In this document: positions 17,185 through 24,880 of the stretch, piece after piece | How positions within the stretch are numbered: the stretch's first letter is position 1 | How the letters are laid out: each line of letters starts with the position of its first letter | Source: Natrarchaeobaculum aegyptiacum | GTDB taxonomy: Archaea > Halobacteriota > Halobacteria > Halobacteriales > Natrialbaceae | Assembly (NCBI RefSeq): GCF_002156705.1 | Contig: NZ_CP019893.1 | Location: 2,728,001-2,792,000, forward strand | DNA length: 64,000 nt | Direction: 5' to 3' | Made by a program: the position numbers and the translations under genes | Notes under the pieces: model-generated | Seen by the model: only the letters and a program-made list of their open reading frames with translations | Database searches by the model: none | What the model was told of the DNA's origin: nothing

Positions 17185-17631
17185 TCACTGCTGGGTCGAC
17201 CACTTGTCAGAACGACGGACGCGACCGCGTTCGATCTCCCGGATATCCGCACTCACGTCGCCCCATCGGCGGATCAGGTCGTAGGTCGTCACGATGCCGA
17301 CCACCTCGAGATCATCCACGACGACGAGTTTCTTGATGTTCTCCGATCGCATCCGGTCGATCGCCGTTCCGATCGGCTGTCCGGGGTCGACCGTCACCAG
17401 CGGATGACTCGCCACCCGGTGGGTCGGTATCTCGGCGAGCGGCCGCCCGGTATGGTAGGCCGCGTGGATGAGATCCGACTCGGTGACGATCCCGTAGGGA
17501 TTGCCGTCGTTCGTTACGACGACGCTCCCGACGTCTCGCCCGAGCATTCGCTCGGCGACGGTCTCGAGCGTCGTCTCTCCGTCGCAGGTCACTACGTCCT
17601 CGACCATGACGTCTCTGACTCGACTGCCCAT
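17185..17631 (-). CDS. Two-CBS-domain protein (tandem paralogue)
   Basis: 148 residues, collinear with the neighbouring CBS protein and clearly a duplicate: VRDVMVEDVVTCDGETTLETVAERM, DVGSVVVTNDGNPYGIVTESDLI, ASHPLVTVDPGQPIGTAIDRM and NIKKLVVVDDLEVVGIVTTYDLI line up without gaps over most of their length. It is expected to bind an adenylate ligand. The two are 90 bases apart on the same strand and may be one operon with this gene first. Ligand and partner are unknown. Confidence 0.88.
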   Translation of the reverse strand: MGSRVRDVMVEDVVTCDGETTLETVAERMLGRDVGSVVVTNDGNPYGIVTESDLIHAAYHTGRPLAEIPTHRVASHPLVTVDPGQPIGTAIDRMRSENIKKLVVVDDLEVVGIVTTYDLIRRWGDVSADIREIERGRVRRSDKWSTQQ

Positions 17632-17770
17632 GGCCTCGAATGACCGTCACCGCTACTGAACCTATCGCCCGCTCGAGACGACCGTGGCGGGAACCCGGGG
17701 CGCTTATCCTGTGGTGGTGGGTAGATGCTGGCATCGACCAGCGGTCTGCTGGTGCTGACCGACACCACCC

Positions 17771-18850
17771 ATGTCCTTCGACGTCGACTCCTTCCACGCC
17801 GAGGCCGTCTCGACTCCGTCCCACGAGGACGTCTCAGCAATGCGTTCACTGCTCTGTGAGACGCTTCGGGACCACGGTCTCGAGCCAGAGGTCGACGACC
17901 TTGGGAACGTGCTGGCGAGCAAGGATGGGGCAGACGACGGTCCACACCTCGTCCTGAACACTCACATCGACACGGTCGCACCGCACGTCCCCTACGAACG
18001 CGACGGCGACGTCGTCCGTGGACGCGGTGCCTGTGACGCCAAGGGTCCACTCGCCGCCTTGCTCGCGGCATTTTTGCGGGTCGACCCCACGGCCGGCACG
18101 CTGACGCTCGCGATCACACCCGACGAGGAGACGCTGATGACCGGGGCGGCCGGACTTCAGGAGCGACTCTCCGCCGATGGTTTCGTCGTGGGCGAACCCA
18201 CCGATCTCGACGTCTGCATCGCCGCCCGCGGTCAGTGTGAAGGGACGATCACGATCACCGGCGAGAGCGGCCACGCCGCGAGCGTCCCTGCCGAGCGAAA
18301 CGCCGTTTTCGGCCTCTCGAGCGTTCTCGAGACGCTCCGCCGCTACGACGCCGAAGCCGGTCCGGGCGCAGACGACGTCCTCGGCGCACCGAAGCTGACG
18401 GCGACGATGCTCGAGGCCGGTGAGGCTCCCAACCGCGTGCCCGACGCGTGCCGGCTCACGTTCGACCGTCGTAGCGTCCCGCCGGAGACGAGCGAGTCGT
18501 TCCGCGACGACCTCGAGGCGTTTCTCGAGGAGTGTGTTCCCGACGCGCTCTCGCTCTCGGTCGACCTCATCCGACCCGATACGCCGTTCCCGCCAGCGTT
18601 CGTGACCGACCCGGACGCCGACCTGGTCCAGACCCTGCAGGAGGCAAGCGGCGGCGAGGTGCGACCGTTCGGCGCGGCGACGGAGGCCGGGTTCTTCGCC
18701 GTCGACGCACCGACGGCCGTCTTCGGACCCGGCGTGCTGGCCGACGACGAGGGCGGAGTCGCCCACGCCGAACGCGAGTACGTCCACCTCTCGGACGTCG
18801 AGGCCGCTGCGGACGCACTCGAGGCGACGCTCCGGGCAGTCTGTGGCTGA
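17771..18850 (+). CDS. dapE: M20-family deacylase, probably succinyl-diaminopimelate desuccinylase
   Basis: 359 residues, M20 metallopeptidase fold. The zinc/catalytic motif NTHIDTV is at residues 63-69 (H65, D67), the bridging aspartate region is GRGACDAKGPLA near 85-96, the general base pair is in TPDEETLM near 118 and GEPTDL follows. A dimerisation domain occupies the middle. Nearby lysA supports a role in diaminopimelate synthesis, removing succinyl or acetyl from the intermediate; the acetyl-lysine or acetylornithine branch is the alternative for this family, so the substrate is inferred from context. Confidence 0.8.
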   Translation: MSFDVDSFHAEAVSTPSHEDVSAMRSLLCETLRDHGLEPEVDDLGNVLASKDGADDGPHLVLNTHIDTVAPHVPYERDGDVVRGRGACDAKGPLAALLAAFLRVDPTAGTLTLAITPDEETLMTGAAGLQERLSADGFVVGEPTDLDVCIAARGQCEGTITITGESGHAASVPAERNAVFGLSSVLETLRRYDAEAGPGADDVLGAPKLTATMLEAGEAPNRVPDACRLTFDRRSVPPETSESFRDDLEAFLEECVPDALSLSVDLIRPDTPFPPAFVTDPDADLVQTLQEASGGEVRPFGAATEAGFFAVDAPTAVFGPGVLADDEGGVAHAEREYVHLSDVEAAADALEATLRAVCG

Positions 18851-18934
18851 CGACTCGAGAACTGGTCGGCCCCCGTTCGCAGTACGTTCGAACCGACGCA
18901 ACGGCTTTGCGAGCCGTCGACGTACGACCGGCAG

Positions 18935-19492
18935 ATGCTTCCGCCCGGCCACCTCGGCGTCGCGTACCTGCTGTACTCGCTGTACGCACACGTCAGGTTT
19001 CGTCGGCCGCCGCGACAGGAACCGGTGCTGGCGGTCGTCGTCGGCTCCCAGTTCGCGGACCTGATCGACAAGCCACTCTGGTTGCTCGGCGTCTTCCCGA
19101 CTGGCCGCGACCTCGGACACTCGTTGCTGTTCGCAGTCGTCTTGCTCGCGGCCGTCTACCTCGTCGCGTTCGCACTCGAGCGCGTCGAGACGGCGACCGC
19201 GTTCGCTATCGCCCACCTCTCTCACCTCGCTGCTGACCTCCCGCCCAGGTTCGCACTCGGCTATCCGTTCGGAACCGAGTTCCTGCTCTGGCCGCTCGTT
19301 CCCCACCACACGTTCGGCTACAACGAGCGGCTGTTCGACCCACCCGCTTTCGTCGAGACAGTCGTGACGCCGTTGACCGACCCCGTGACCTTTCTGGCCG
19401 TCGAGTTCGTTCTCTTCGGGCTCGCGGTCGGACTGTGGCTTTTCGACGGTCGCCCCGGCCTCGAGTACGTCCGCAATCTATCCCGTCGATGA
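18935..19492 (+). CDS. Membrane-bound metal-dependent hydrolase, YdjM/PF04307 type
   Basis: 185 residues with about four membrane segments. It opens MLPPGHLGVAYLLYSLYAHVRF, where the early histidine is typical, then QFADLIDKPLWLL, RDLGHSLLFAVVLL and AHLSHLAADLPPR supply the remaining family residues. It is a second, more diverged member of the family seen at 13600. Haloarchaeal copies are often called membrane-bound metal-dependent hydrolases, but the substrate is unknown. The gene starts 84 bases after the dapE-like gene on the same strand and may be co-transcribed. Confidence 0.78.
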   Translation: MLPPGHLGVAYLLYSLYAHVRFRRPPRQEPVLAVVVGSQFADLIDKPLWLLGVFPTGRDLGHSLLFAVVLLAAVYLVAFALERVETATAFAIAHLSHLAADLPPRFALGYPFGTEFLLWPLVPHHTFGYNERLFDPPAFVETVVTPLTDPVTFLAVEFVLFGLAVGLWLFDGRPGLEYVRNLSRR

Positions 19493-19594
19493 TGGTTCTG
19501 CCCACGTTCGTCTGTCGCGACGGTAGTTGATCCTGTGTCGGACAACTGGTCGCGTGGCATACATTTACTACTATGTGTATCTCTATCACGTGTC

Positions 19595-19699
19595 ATGGGT
19601 TCGACGACGCCCGACTGGAACCAACGCGGCGACGCAGACGCAACGTACGCGGACGGCACGCCCAACCACGGTGCCCCTCGAGTGCGGGGTGAACCATGA
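19595..19699 (+). CDS. 34-residue ORF translationally coupled to enoyl-CoA hydratase
   Basis: MGSTTPDWNQRGDADATYAD begins this tiny reading frame, which ends 14 residues later. It has its own TATA-like ATTTACTA 25-32 bases upstream, giving a leaderless start, and its stop overlaps the next start as ATGA, the arrangement used elsewhere in this operon. The PDW-RGDADATY wording resembles the N-terminus of some haloarchaeal acyl-CoA synthetases, so it may be the remnant of a truncated ligase gene kept as a leader, or a true small protein. Both are inference. Confidence 0.45.
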   Translation: MGSTTPDWNQRGDADATYADGTPNHGAPRVRGEP

Positions 19700-20496
19700 C
19701 CGACGCTGAGACACTCTCGAGTGAGGACCTCGCCGTTTCGGTCAGCGACGACGACCTCGTCGTCCGGGCGACGATCGATCGGCCGGACCGGCGAAACGCG
19801 CTGAACGACGGCGTCATCCGGGGGCTTTCCGACGTGCTCGAGGCGGCCGACGCGGGGCCGACCCGCGTGGTCGTGATCCGCGGGGCCGGTGGCACGTTCT
19901 GTTCCGGCGGCGACCTTCAGGAGTTCCCGATCGGTCAGGGTACCCAGGCCTATCGCGAGAATTTCGGTGCGCTCTCGGGGCTGATCGAGCGCCTCCAGCG
20001 GACGAGTGCGCTCACCGTCGCCGCCGTCGAGGGACACTGTCTCGCGGGCGGGCTGGGACTGGCGACGGCCTGTGAGTTCGTCCTCGCGAGCGACGATGCG
20101 AGCTTCGGGACGCCGGAGGTCGACGTCGGCCTCTTTCCAGCGCAGGCGATGGCACCGATCACCCGCGCGGCGACGGAGAAAGCCGCGCTGAAACTGCTGT
20201 TCACCGGCGAGCACGTCGACGCCGCCGAGGCTCGAGAGATGGGGCTCGTCACCGACGTCGTCGCTGCCGAGGCGTTCGAGGCCGACCTCGAGTCGCTGGT
20301 CGACACTCTCGCAGCGAACAGCCCGGTCCTGATCGAGATGGGCAAGGAGGCCTACTACGAGCAACGGGACATGGACGTCGCTAGCGCCCTCGCGTACCTC
20401 AAGGAGGTCATCGCCATGATCGCGATGAGCGAGGACACCGAGGAGGGGATCGACGCCTTCCTGACCGATCGCGAGCCCGACTGGCGGGGGCGCTAG
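19696..20496 (+). CDS. Enoyl-CoA hydratase/isomerase family protein
   Basis: 266 residues, crotonase fold. The first oxyanion-hole strand is RGAGGTFCSGGDL near residue 60, the second is EGHCLAGGLGLATACEFVLA near 113, followed by FGTPEVDVGLFP. The usual hydratase glutamates are not both obvious, so it could be a hydratase, isomerase or CoA hydrolase. It overlaps the 34-residue ORF by four bases and is followed after one base by the beta-keto acid cleavage gene, so all are one transcript. Predicted role: processing an unsaturated or branched acyl-CoA in the pathway this operon encodes. Confidence 0.88.
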   Translation: MTDAETLSSEDLAVSVSDDDLVVRATIDRPDRRNALNDGVIRGLSDVLEAADAGPTRVVVIRGAGGTFCSGGDLQEFPIGQGTQAYRENFGALSGLIERLQRTSALTVAAVEGHCLAGGLGLATACEFVLASDDASFGTPEVDVGLFPAQAMAPITRAATEKAALKLLFTGEHVDAAEAREMGLVTDVVAAEAFEADLESLVDTLAANSPVLIEMGKEAYYEQRDMDVASALAYLKEVIAMIAMSEDTEEGIDAFLTDREPDWRGR

Positions 20497-20497
20497 T

Positions 20498-21400
20498 ATG
20501 ACTGGAACCACCGACTTCTACGCCCGGCAGGCCTCGACGAAGGGCAACGACCCCGAGACGGTCGTCGTTTCGGCGGCGCTGACCGGCGCGCTGACGACCC
20601 GCGAGCAGTGTCCGGCCATTCCCTATACGCCCACGGAGATCGCCGAAGAAGCCGCCGCGGCGCGCGAGGCCGGCGCTGCCGTCGCCCACATCCACGCCCG
20701 CACCGCCGAGGGCGCACCGACGTTCGACGTCGACACCTACCAGGAAATTCACGACGCGGTTCGCGATCGGACCGACATCGTACTCAACTTCTCGACGGGA
20801 GCGATCGACGTCCCACTCGAGGACCGCCTCGAGTACGTCCAGTCGGTCGGCCCCGAGGTCGCCGCGCTCAACATGGGCTCGATGAACTACGCGAAGTACT
20901 CCGACTCCCGCGAGGACTACGTCTTCGACATGATCTTCGAGAACCCATTCTCGGAGATCCGCGACCTGCTCGCGGGGATGAACGAGGCCGGCGTGACGCC
21001 CGAACTCGAGTGTTTCGACACGGGTCACGTCGGGAACACTCGACCCCTGCTGAAGGAAGGGGTTCTCGAGCGACCGTTCCACGTGAGCCTGATCATGGGC
21101 GTTCTCGGCGGGATTCCCGCCACGGTCGAGAATCTGGTCCACCAGGTCCGTCAGTTGCCCGACGACTCCACCTGGCAGGTCATCGGCATCAGTCAGGACC
21201 AGTGGCCACTGGCCTCCGCCGCGGCTGCGATGGGGGGCAACGTCCGCGTCGGCCTCGAGGACAACTTCTACCGGCCGAACGGCGAGATGGCCGAGAGCAA
21301 CGCCGAGCTCGTCGAAGACGCCGTCGAGCTGGTTCGCACCGTCGGCCGCGAACCCGCAACGCCCGACGAGGCCCGCGAGATTCTGGGGGTCGAACGATGA
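20498..21400 (+). CDS. Beta-keto acid cleavage enzyme (BKACE/DUF849 family)
   Basis: 300 residues, TIM barrel with the BKACE zinc motif AHIHAR (H64, H66) and the late glutamate in VRVGLEDNFY. BKACE enzymes use acetyl-CoA to split a beta-keto acid into acetoacetate and a new CoA ester; the best-known member, 3-keto-5-aminohexanoate cleavage enzyme (Kce), acts in lysine fermentation, others in carnitine and unknown pathways. Other visible stretches are ALNMGSMNYAKYSDS, ELECFDTGHVGNT and IMGVLGGIPATVENLVHQVR. Downstream, ATGA overlaps the SDR start. The natural beta-keto acid cannot be read off; the neighbours suggest an acyl-CoA breakdown route. Confidence 0.88.
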   Translation: MTGTTDFYARQASTKGNDPETVVVSAALTGALTTREQCPAIPYTPTEIAEEAAAAREAGAAVAHIHARTAEGAPTFDVDTYQEIHDAVRDRTDIVLNFSTGAIDVPLEDRLEYVQSVGPEVAALNMGSMNYAKYSDSREDYVFDMIFENPFSEIRDLLAGMNEAGVTPELECFDTGHVGNTRPLLKEGVLERPFHVSLIMGVLGGIPATVENLVHQVRQLPDDSTWQVIGISQDQWPLASAAAAMGGNVRVGLEDNFYRPNGEMAESNAELVEDAVELVRTVGREPATPDEAREILGVER

Positions 21401-22203
21401 GCCTCCCGGAGACGCCGCCCTCGATGGAGCTGTTCGCCCCGGACCTGCTCGCCGGCGAGACGGCGCTCGTGACCGGTGGCGGCACCGGCATCGGGAAGGA
21501 ACTCGCGCTGGCGTACGCCGACCACGGCGCGAACGTCGCCATCGCCAGCCGCTCGATGGACCACCTCGAGCCCGTCGCCGAGGCGATCGAAGACCGCGGC
21601 GTCGAGGCCTGCGCGACGACCGTCGACGTGCGCGACCGCGACGACGTCGAAGCGATGCTCGAGACCGTCCTCGCGGAGGTCGGAGACGTCTCGATCCTCG
21701 TCAACAACGCTGGGGCGAATTTCCTCTGCCCGGCCGAGGAGCTGTCGGCCAACGGCTGGCGTTCGGTCGTCGGAACCATCCTCGATGGGACCGCAAACTG
21801 CACGTTCACCGTCGGCGAGCACCTGATCGACCGCGGCGGCGGCGCTATCGTCTCGATGGGCGCGACCAACTCCGTCCGCGGCGCGCCCTACCACGCCCAC
21901 TCGGGCGCGGGGAAAGCGGGCGTCCACAACCTGATGCAGACCGTCGCTGCCGAGTGGGCCCGCCACGGTGTTCGCGCGAACACGGTCGCGCCGGGCGTGA
22001 TCCGCACCGAAGGCGTCATGGACGTGATGGGCGAGACCGTCGCCGAGCAGGTGATCGACGAGGATCTGGCAGCCGACCGCCTCGGGACGCCCGCCGACTG
22101 CGTGCCCGTGACGCTCTTCCTCTCGAGTCCCGCCGCGGCCTACGTCACGGGCGCCTACTACGCGGTCGACGGCGGCCAGCTACTGGCGCCGACGCCGATG
22201 TGA
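21397..22203 (+). CDS. SDR oxidoreductase, 2,4-dienoyl-CoA reductase-like
   Basis: 268 residues. The NAD(P)-binding motif is TGGGTGIGKE (residues 25-34) and the NNAG motif is VNNAGANF. The usual catalytic YxxxK is replaced by SGAGK: the lysine is kept but tyrosine is serine, as in mitochondrial 2,4-dienoyl-CoA reductases. The stretch KAGVHNLMQTVAAEW and the following GVRANTVAPGVIRTEG also match that group closely. It should act on acyl-CoA double bonds rather than as a plain alcohol dehydrogenase. Its start overlaps the BKACE stop (ATGA). An open extension upstream in this frame is a shadow of the BKACE gene. Confidence 0.82.
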   Translation: MSLPETPPSMELFAPDLLAGETALVTGGGTGIGKELALAYADHGANVAIASRSMDHLEPVAEAIEDRGVEACATTVDVRDRDDVEAMLETVLAEVGDVSILVNNAGANFLCPAEELSANGWRSVVGTILDGTANCTFTVGEHLIDRGGGAIVSMGATNSVRGAPYHAHSGAGKAGVHNLMQTVAAEWARHGVRANTVAPGVIRTEGVMDVMGETVAEQVIDEDLAADRLGTPADCVPVTLFLSSPAAAYVTGAYYAVDGGQLLAPTPM

Positions 22204-22261
22204 CCCGTGCTCGAGTCCGCGGCCATCCACAGTTAACTCCCCGGCACCGAAACGTCCGGCC

Positions 22262-22993
22262 ATGACACTCGAAACCGAGACGGTGATCGTCACCGGCGCG
22301 AGCCGCGGACTCGGCGCATCGATGGCGAAACGGTTCGCCCGCGAGGGGGCGTCCGTCGTGGTGACTGCCCGCAGCGAGTCGGAACTCGAGGCGGTCGCGG
22401 CCGAGGCCGACGGCGAGACGCTCGTTGCACCGGCCGACGTCACCGACGAGGCTGCTGTCCGCGCCGCCGTCGAGACGGCGGTCGACGAGTACGGCGCGGT
22501 GACCGGCCTCGTGAACAACGCCGGCATCGGGCTGTTGAATCTCTACAGCGAGCAGCGCGTGCTTCACGACGTCGATCCTGACGACTTCCGCACGATCCTC
22601 GATGTCAACGTCACCGGTGTCTTCCTGTTCTCGAAGTACGTCGTCCCACACATGATCGACGCTGGCCGTGGCAACGTCGTCAACATCTCGTCGGGGCTCG
22701 GTCGCCGCGCGGCGGCGAAGTGGGGCCCGTACGTCGCCTCGAAGTGGGCCCTCGAGGGGATGACCCGGACTCAGGCGGCCGAACTCGAGGCGTATGGGAT
22801 CTCCGTCAACGCACTCGATCCCGGCGGCCGCGTGGCGACGGCCTTCTGGGACCATCTACCGGAGGACGAACGCGAGGGCGTCCTCGAGCCCGACGTGATG
22901 AACGACGCTGCCACGCGGCTGCTCGCACAGGGACCCGACGGGATTACCGGCAAGTCGATGGCCGCCGACGAGTGGGAGCAGCGACTTGGCTGA
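22262..22993 (+). CDS. Classical SDR oxidoreductase
   Basis: 243 residues with the complete classical SDR set: TGASRGLG (residues 11-18), VNNAGIGLL, NISSG and the catalytic YVASK. It lacks the coenzyme-fingerprint basic residue after strand 1 needed for a clear NADPH call, although TARSES suggests NADP(H). It starts 58 bases after the dienoyl-CoA-reductase-like gene on the same strand and likely belongs to the same operon. A 3-hydroxyacyl or similar alcohol substrate is plausible. It converges with the carboxylase gene. Confidence 0.85.
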   Translation: MTLETETVIVTGASRGLGASMAKRFAREGASVVVTARSESELEAVAAEADGETLVAPADVTDEAAVRAAVETAVDEYGAVTGLVNNAGIGLLNLYSEQRVLHDVDPDDFRTILDVNVTGVFLFSKYVVPHMIDAGRGNVVNISSGLGRRAAAKWGPYVASKWALEGMTRTQAAELEAYGISVNALDPGGRVATAFWDHLPEDEREGVLEPDVMNDAATRLLAQGPDGITGKSMAADEWEQRLG

Positions 22994-23030
22994 CTGGTTC
23001 GACCTGCTCGAAAACTGCCACACCCGGCGA

Positions 23031-24725
23031 TCAGAACAGTACCGTCCCGTGGTACCGATCCCGCTCCGTCCGCCGTTTCGTCCGTAGCGTCCGAAGCCGC
23101 GCTGCCAGCTGGTCACGCAGGTCACCGGCCGGCAGGAGTTCGTCGACCTGCATCTGTGCGGCCTGTGCCCGCACGTCGATGTGTTTGTCGTACTCCGCGC
23201 GCATGCTCTCCTCGAAGGCCTCGCGCGACTCAAGGTCCATCTCCTCGAGCTGTTCTGCGAACAGTGCGTTGACGGCCGCGTCGGGACCCATGACGGCGAT
23301 CTCGGCACTCGGCAGGGCGAGGGTAGCGTCGGGGTCGAACGAGGGGCCGGCCATGGCGTAGATGCCCGCACCGTAGGCCTTGCGGGTGACGACACAGAGT
23401 TTCGGCACCTGGGCGTTCGACGTCGCGTAGATGAACTTCCGCCCTTTCTGGAGGACGCCCTCGCGTTCGACCTGCGATCCGACCATGAAACCGGGCGTGT
23501 CACAGAGGTAGATCAGCGGAATGCCGAAGGCGTCACAGGTCCAGACGAAGCCGGCTCCCTTCTCGGCGGAGTCGGGGAAGATCGCCCCGCTTTTCGCTGC
23601 GGGCTGGTTGGCAACGATTCCCACCGGTCGCCCCTCGATCCGCCCGAATCCGGTGACGAGTTCGGGGGCGAAGTCGGGCTTGAGTTCGAACCACGAGTCG
23701 GCGTCTACGAGTCGGTCGATCACCTCGAGGACGTCGTAGCTCTCGTTCGGTTTCTCGGGGATGACGGCGTCGAGCCCCATCGGGTTCGCCGCGGGGGTGT
23801 CGGGGTCACGCGTCGGTACCGGCCCGTCGTGGCGCTGTGGGAGATAGGTCAGCAGGTCGCGGACGGCGTCGGCGGCCGCGCGCTCGTCGGGCACGACGAG
23901 GTCCGCGCTTCCCGACTGTGTGGCGTGGACCTGTGGCCCGCCCAGTTCCTGCATCGTCGCCTGCTCACCCGTGACGGCCTCGACGACCCGCGGACTCGCG
24001 ATCGCCATCCCGCTGATCTCCTCGACCATGATCAGGTAGTCACAGAACACCGGCGTGTACGCCGATCCCGCGATGTCTGGACCGTAGAGGACGCCAATCT
24101 GGGGAACCTGGCCCGAGTGGATACACTGGTTGTAGAACATTCGGCCGCCGCGGTAGCGATCCATGTGGGTGTCGCCCGGGTCGCGTTCGTCGAGGTTCAG
24201 CCGCGCACCGGTCGAGTCGATCAACCGGAGGATCGGCGCGCCGACCTCGACCGCTCGTTCGGCCAGCCGGATCTCCTTCTCGACGCCCATCTGGCCGAGC
24301 GACCCCGCCTTGACGGTGTAGTCGTTCGCCGCGAAGAAGACCGTCCGGCCGTGGATCGTCCCGACGCCGGTGATCATCCCGTCGGCCGGCAGGTCACCGG
24401 CGTCGTGACGGGCGAACGTGCCGTCTTCGTACTCGATATCGTCGAAGATCAACTCGAGGCGGTCCCGGACGAACAGCTTTCCGAGGTCGGCGATCTTCTC
24501 GTGTCCGCGTTCGGGTCCGCCGGCGAGGATCGCCTCGATCTCTTCGCGGAGCCGCCGCTCGCGGTCGGTGATCACTGGATCGTCCCCGCCCTCGCCAGCG
24601 GTGACGACCGGTTCCTCCTCGCCGTCGACGACCAGTTCGACCGCGCCGCCGAGGTGGGCCGAGAGCGCACTGGCTATCGCACGCGCAGTCTCCTCGTCGG
24701 GCGTGGCGTCGACGCGAATCTTCAT
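23031..24725 (-). CDS. Acyl-CoA carboxylase carboxyltransferase (beta) subunit with N-terminal extension
   Basis: 564 residues. The carboxyltransferase halves are clear: FFAANDYTVKAGSLGQMGVEK and IDSTGARLNLDE in the N-half, GIVANQPAAKSGAIF and LCDTPGFMVGSQVE in the C-half, followed by RKAYGAGIYAMAGPSFDPD. This is the methylmalonyl/propionyl-CoA carboxylase or acyl-CoA carboxylase type; geranyl/methylcrotonyl-CoA is the alternative. Residues 1-55 form an extra acidic segment opening MKIRVDATPDEETARAI, not part of the usual subunit. The biotin carboxylase partner is not in the window. It is transcribed away from the acyl-CoA dehydrogenase gene across 155 bases. Confidence 0.92.
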   Translation of the reverse strand: MKIRVDATPDEETARAIASALSAHLGGAVELVVDGEEEPVVTAGEGGDDPVITDRERRLREEIEAILAGGPERGHEKIADLGKLFVRDRLELIFDDIEYEDGTFARHDAGDLPADGMITGVGTIHGRTVFFAANDYTVKAGSLGQMGVEKEIRLAERAVEVGAPILRLIDSTGARLNLDERDPGDTHMDRYRGGRMFYNQCIHSGQVPQIGVLYGPDIAGSAYTPVFCDYLIMVEEISGMAIASPRVVEAVTGEQATMQELGGPQVHATQSGSADLVVPDERAAADAVRDLLTYLPQRHDGPVPTRDPDTPAANPMGLDAVIPEKPNESYDVLEVIDRLVDADSWFELKPDFAPELVTGFGRIEGRPVGIVANQPAAKSGAIFPDSAEKGAGFVWTCDAFGIPLIYLCDTPGFMVGSQVEREGVLQKGRKFIYATSNAQVPKLCVVTRKAYGAGIYAMAGPSFDPDATLALPSAEIAVMGPDAAVNALFAEQLEEMDLESREAFEESMRAEYDKHIDVRAQAAQMQVDELLPAGDLRDQLAARLRTLRTKRRTERDRYHGTVLF

Positions 24726-24880
24726 CGGGATCGCCTCCCTCGTGTCGGTCGATCGATCATAGTAAGACTATTGTTACCAGCTATCAAAGAAATTTGGTCT
24801 CGAGTACCGGTTAAACTCCGTTTTCGTTCTTGCCCGTGGGAAACTGTAACGTCACTGCACGATTATTGATGACGGTACGC

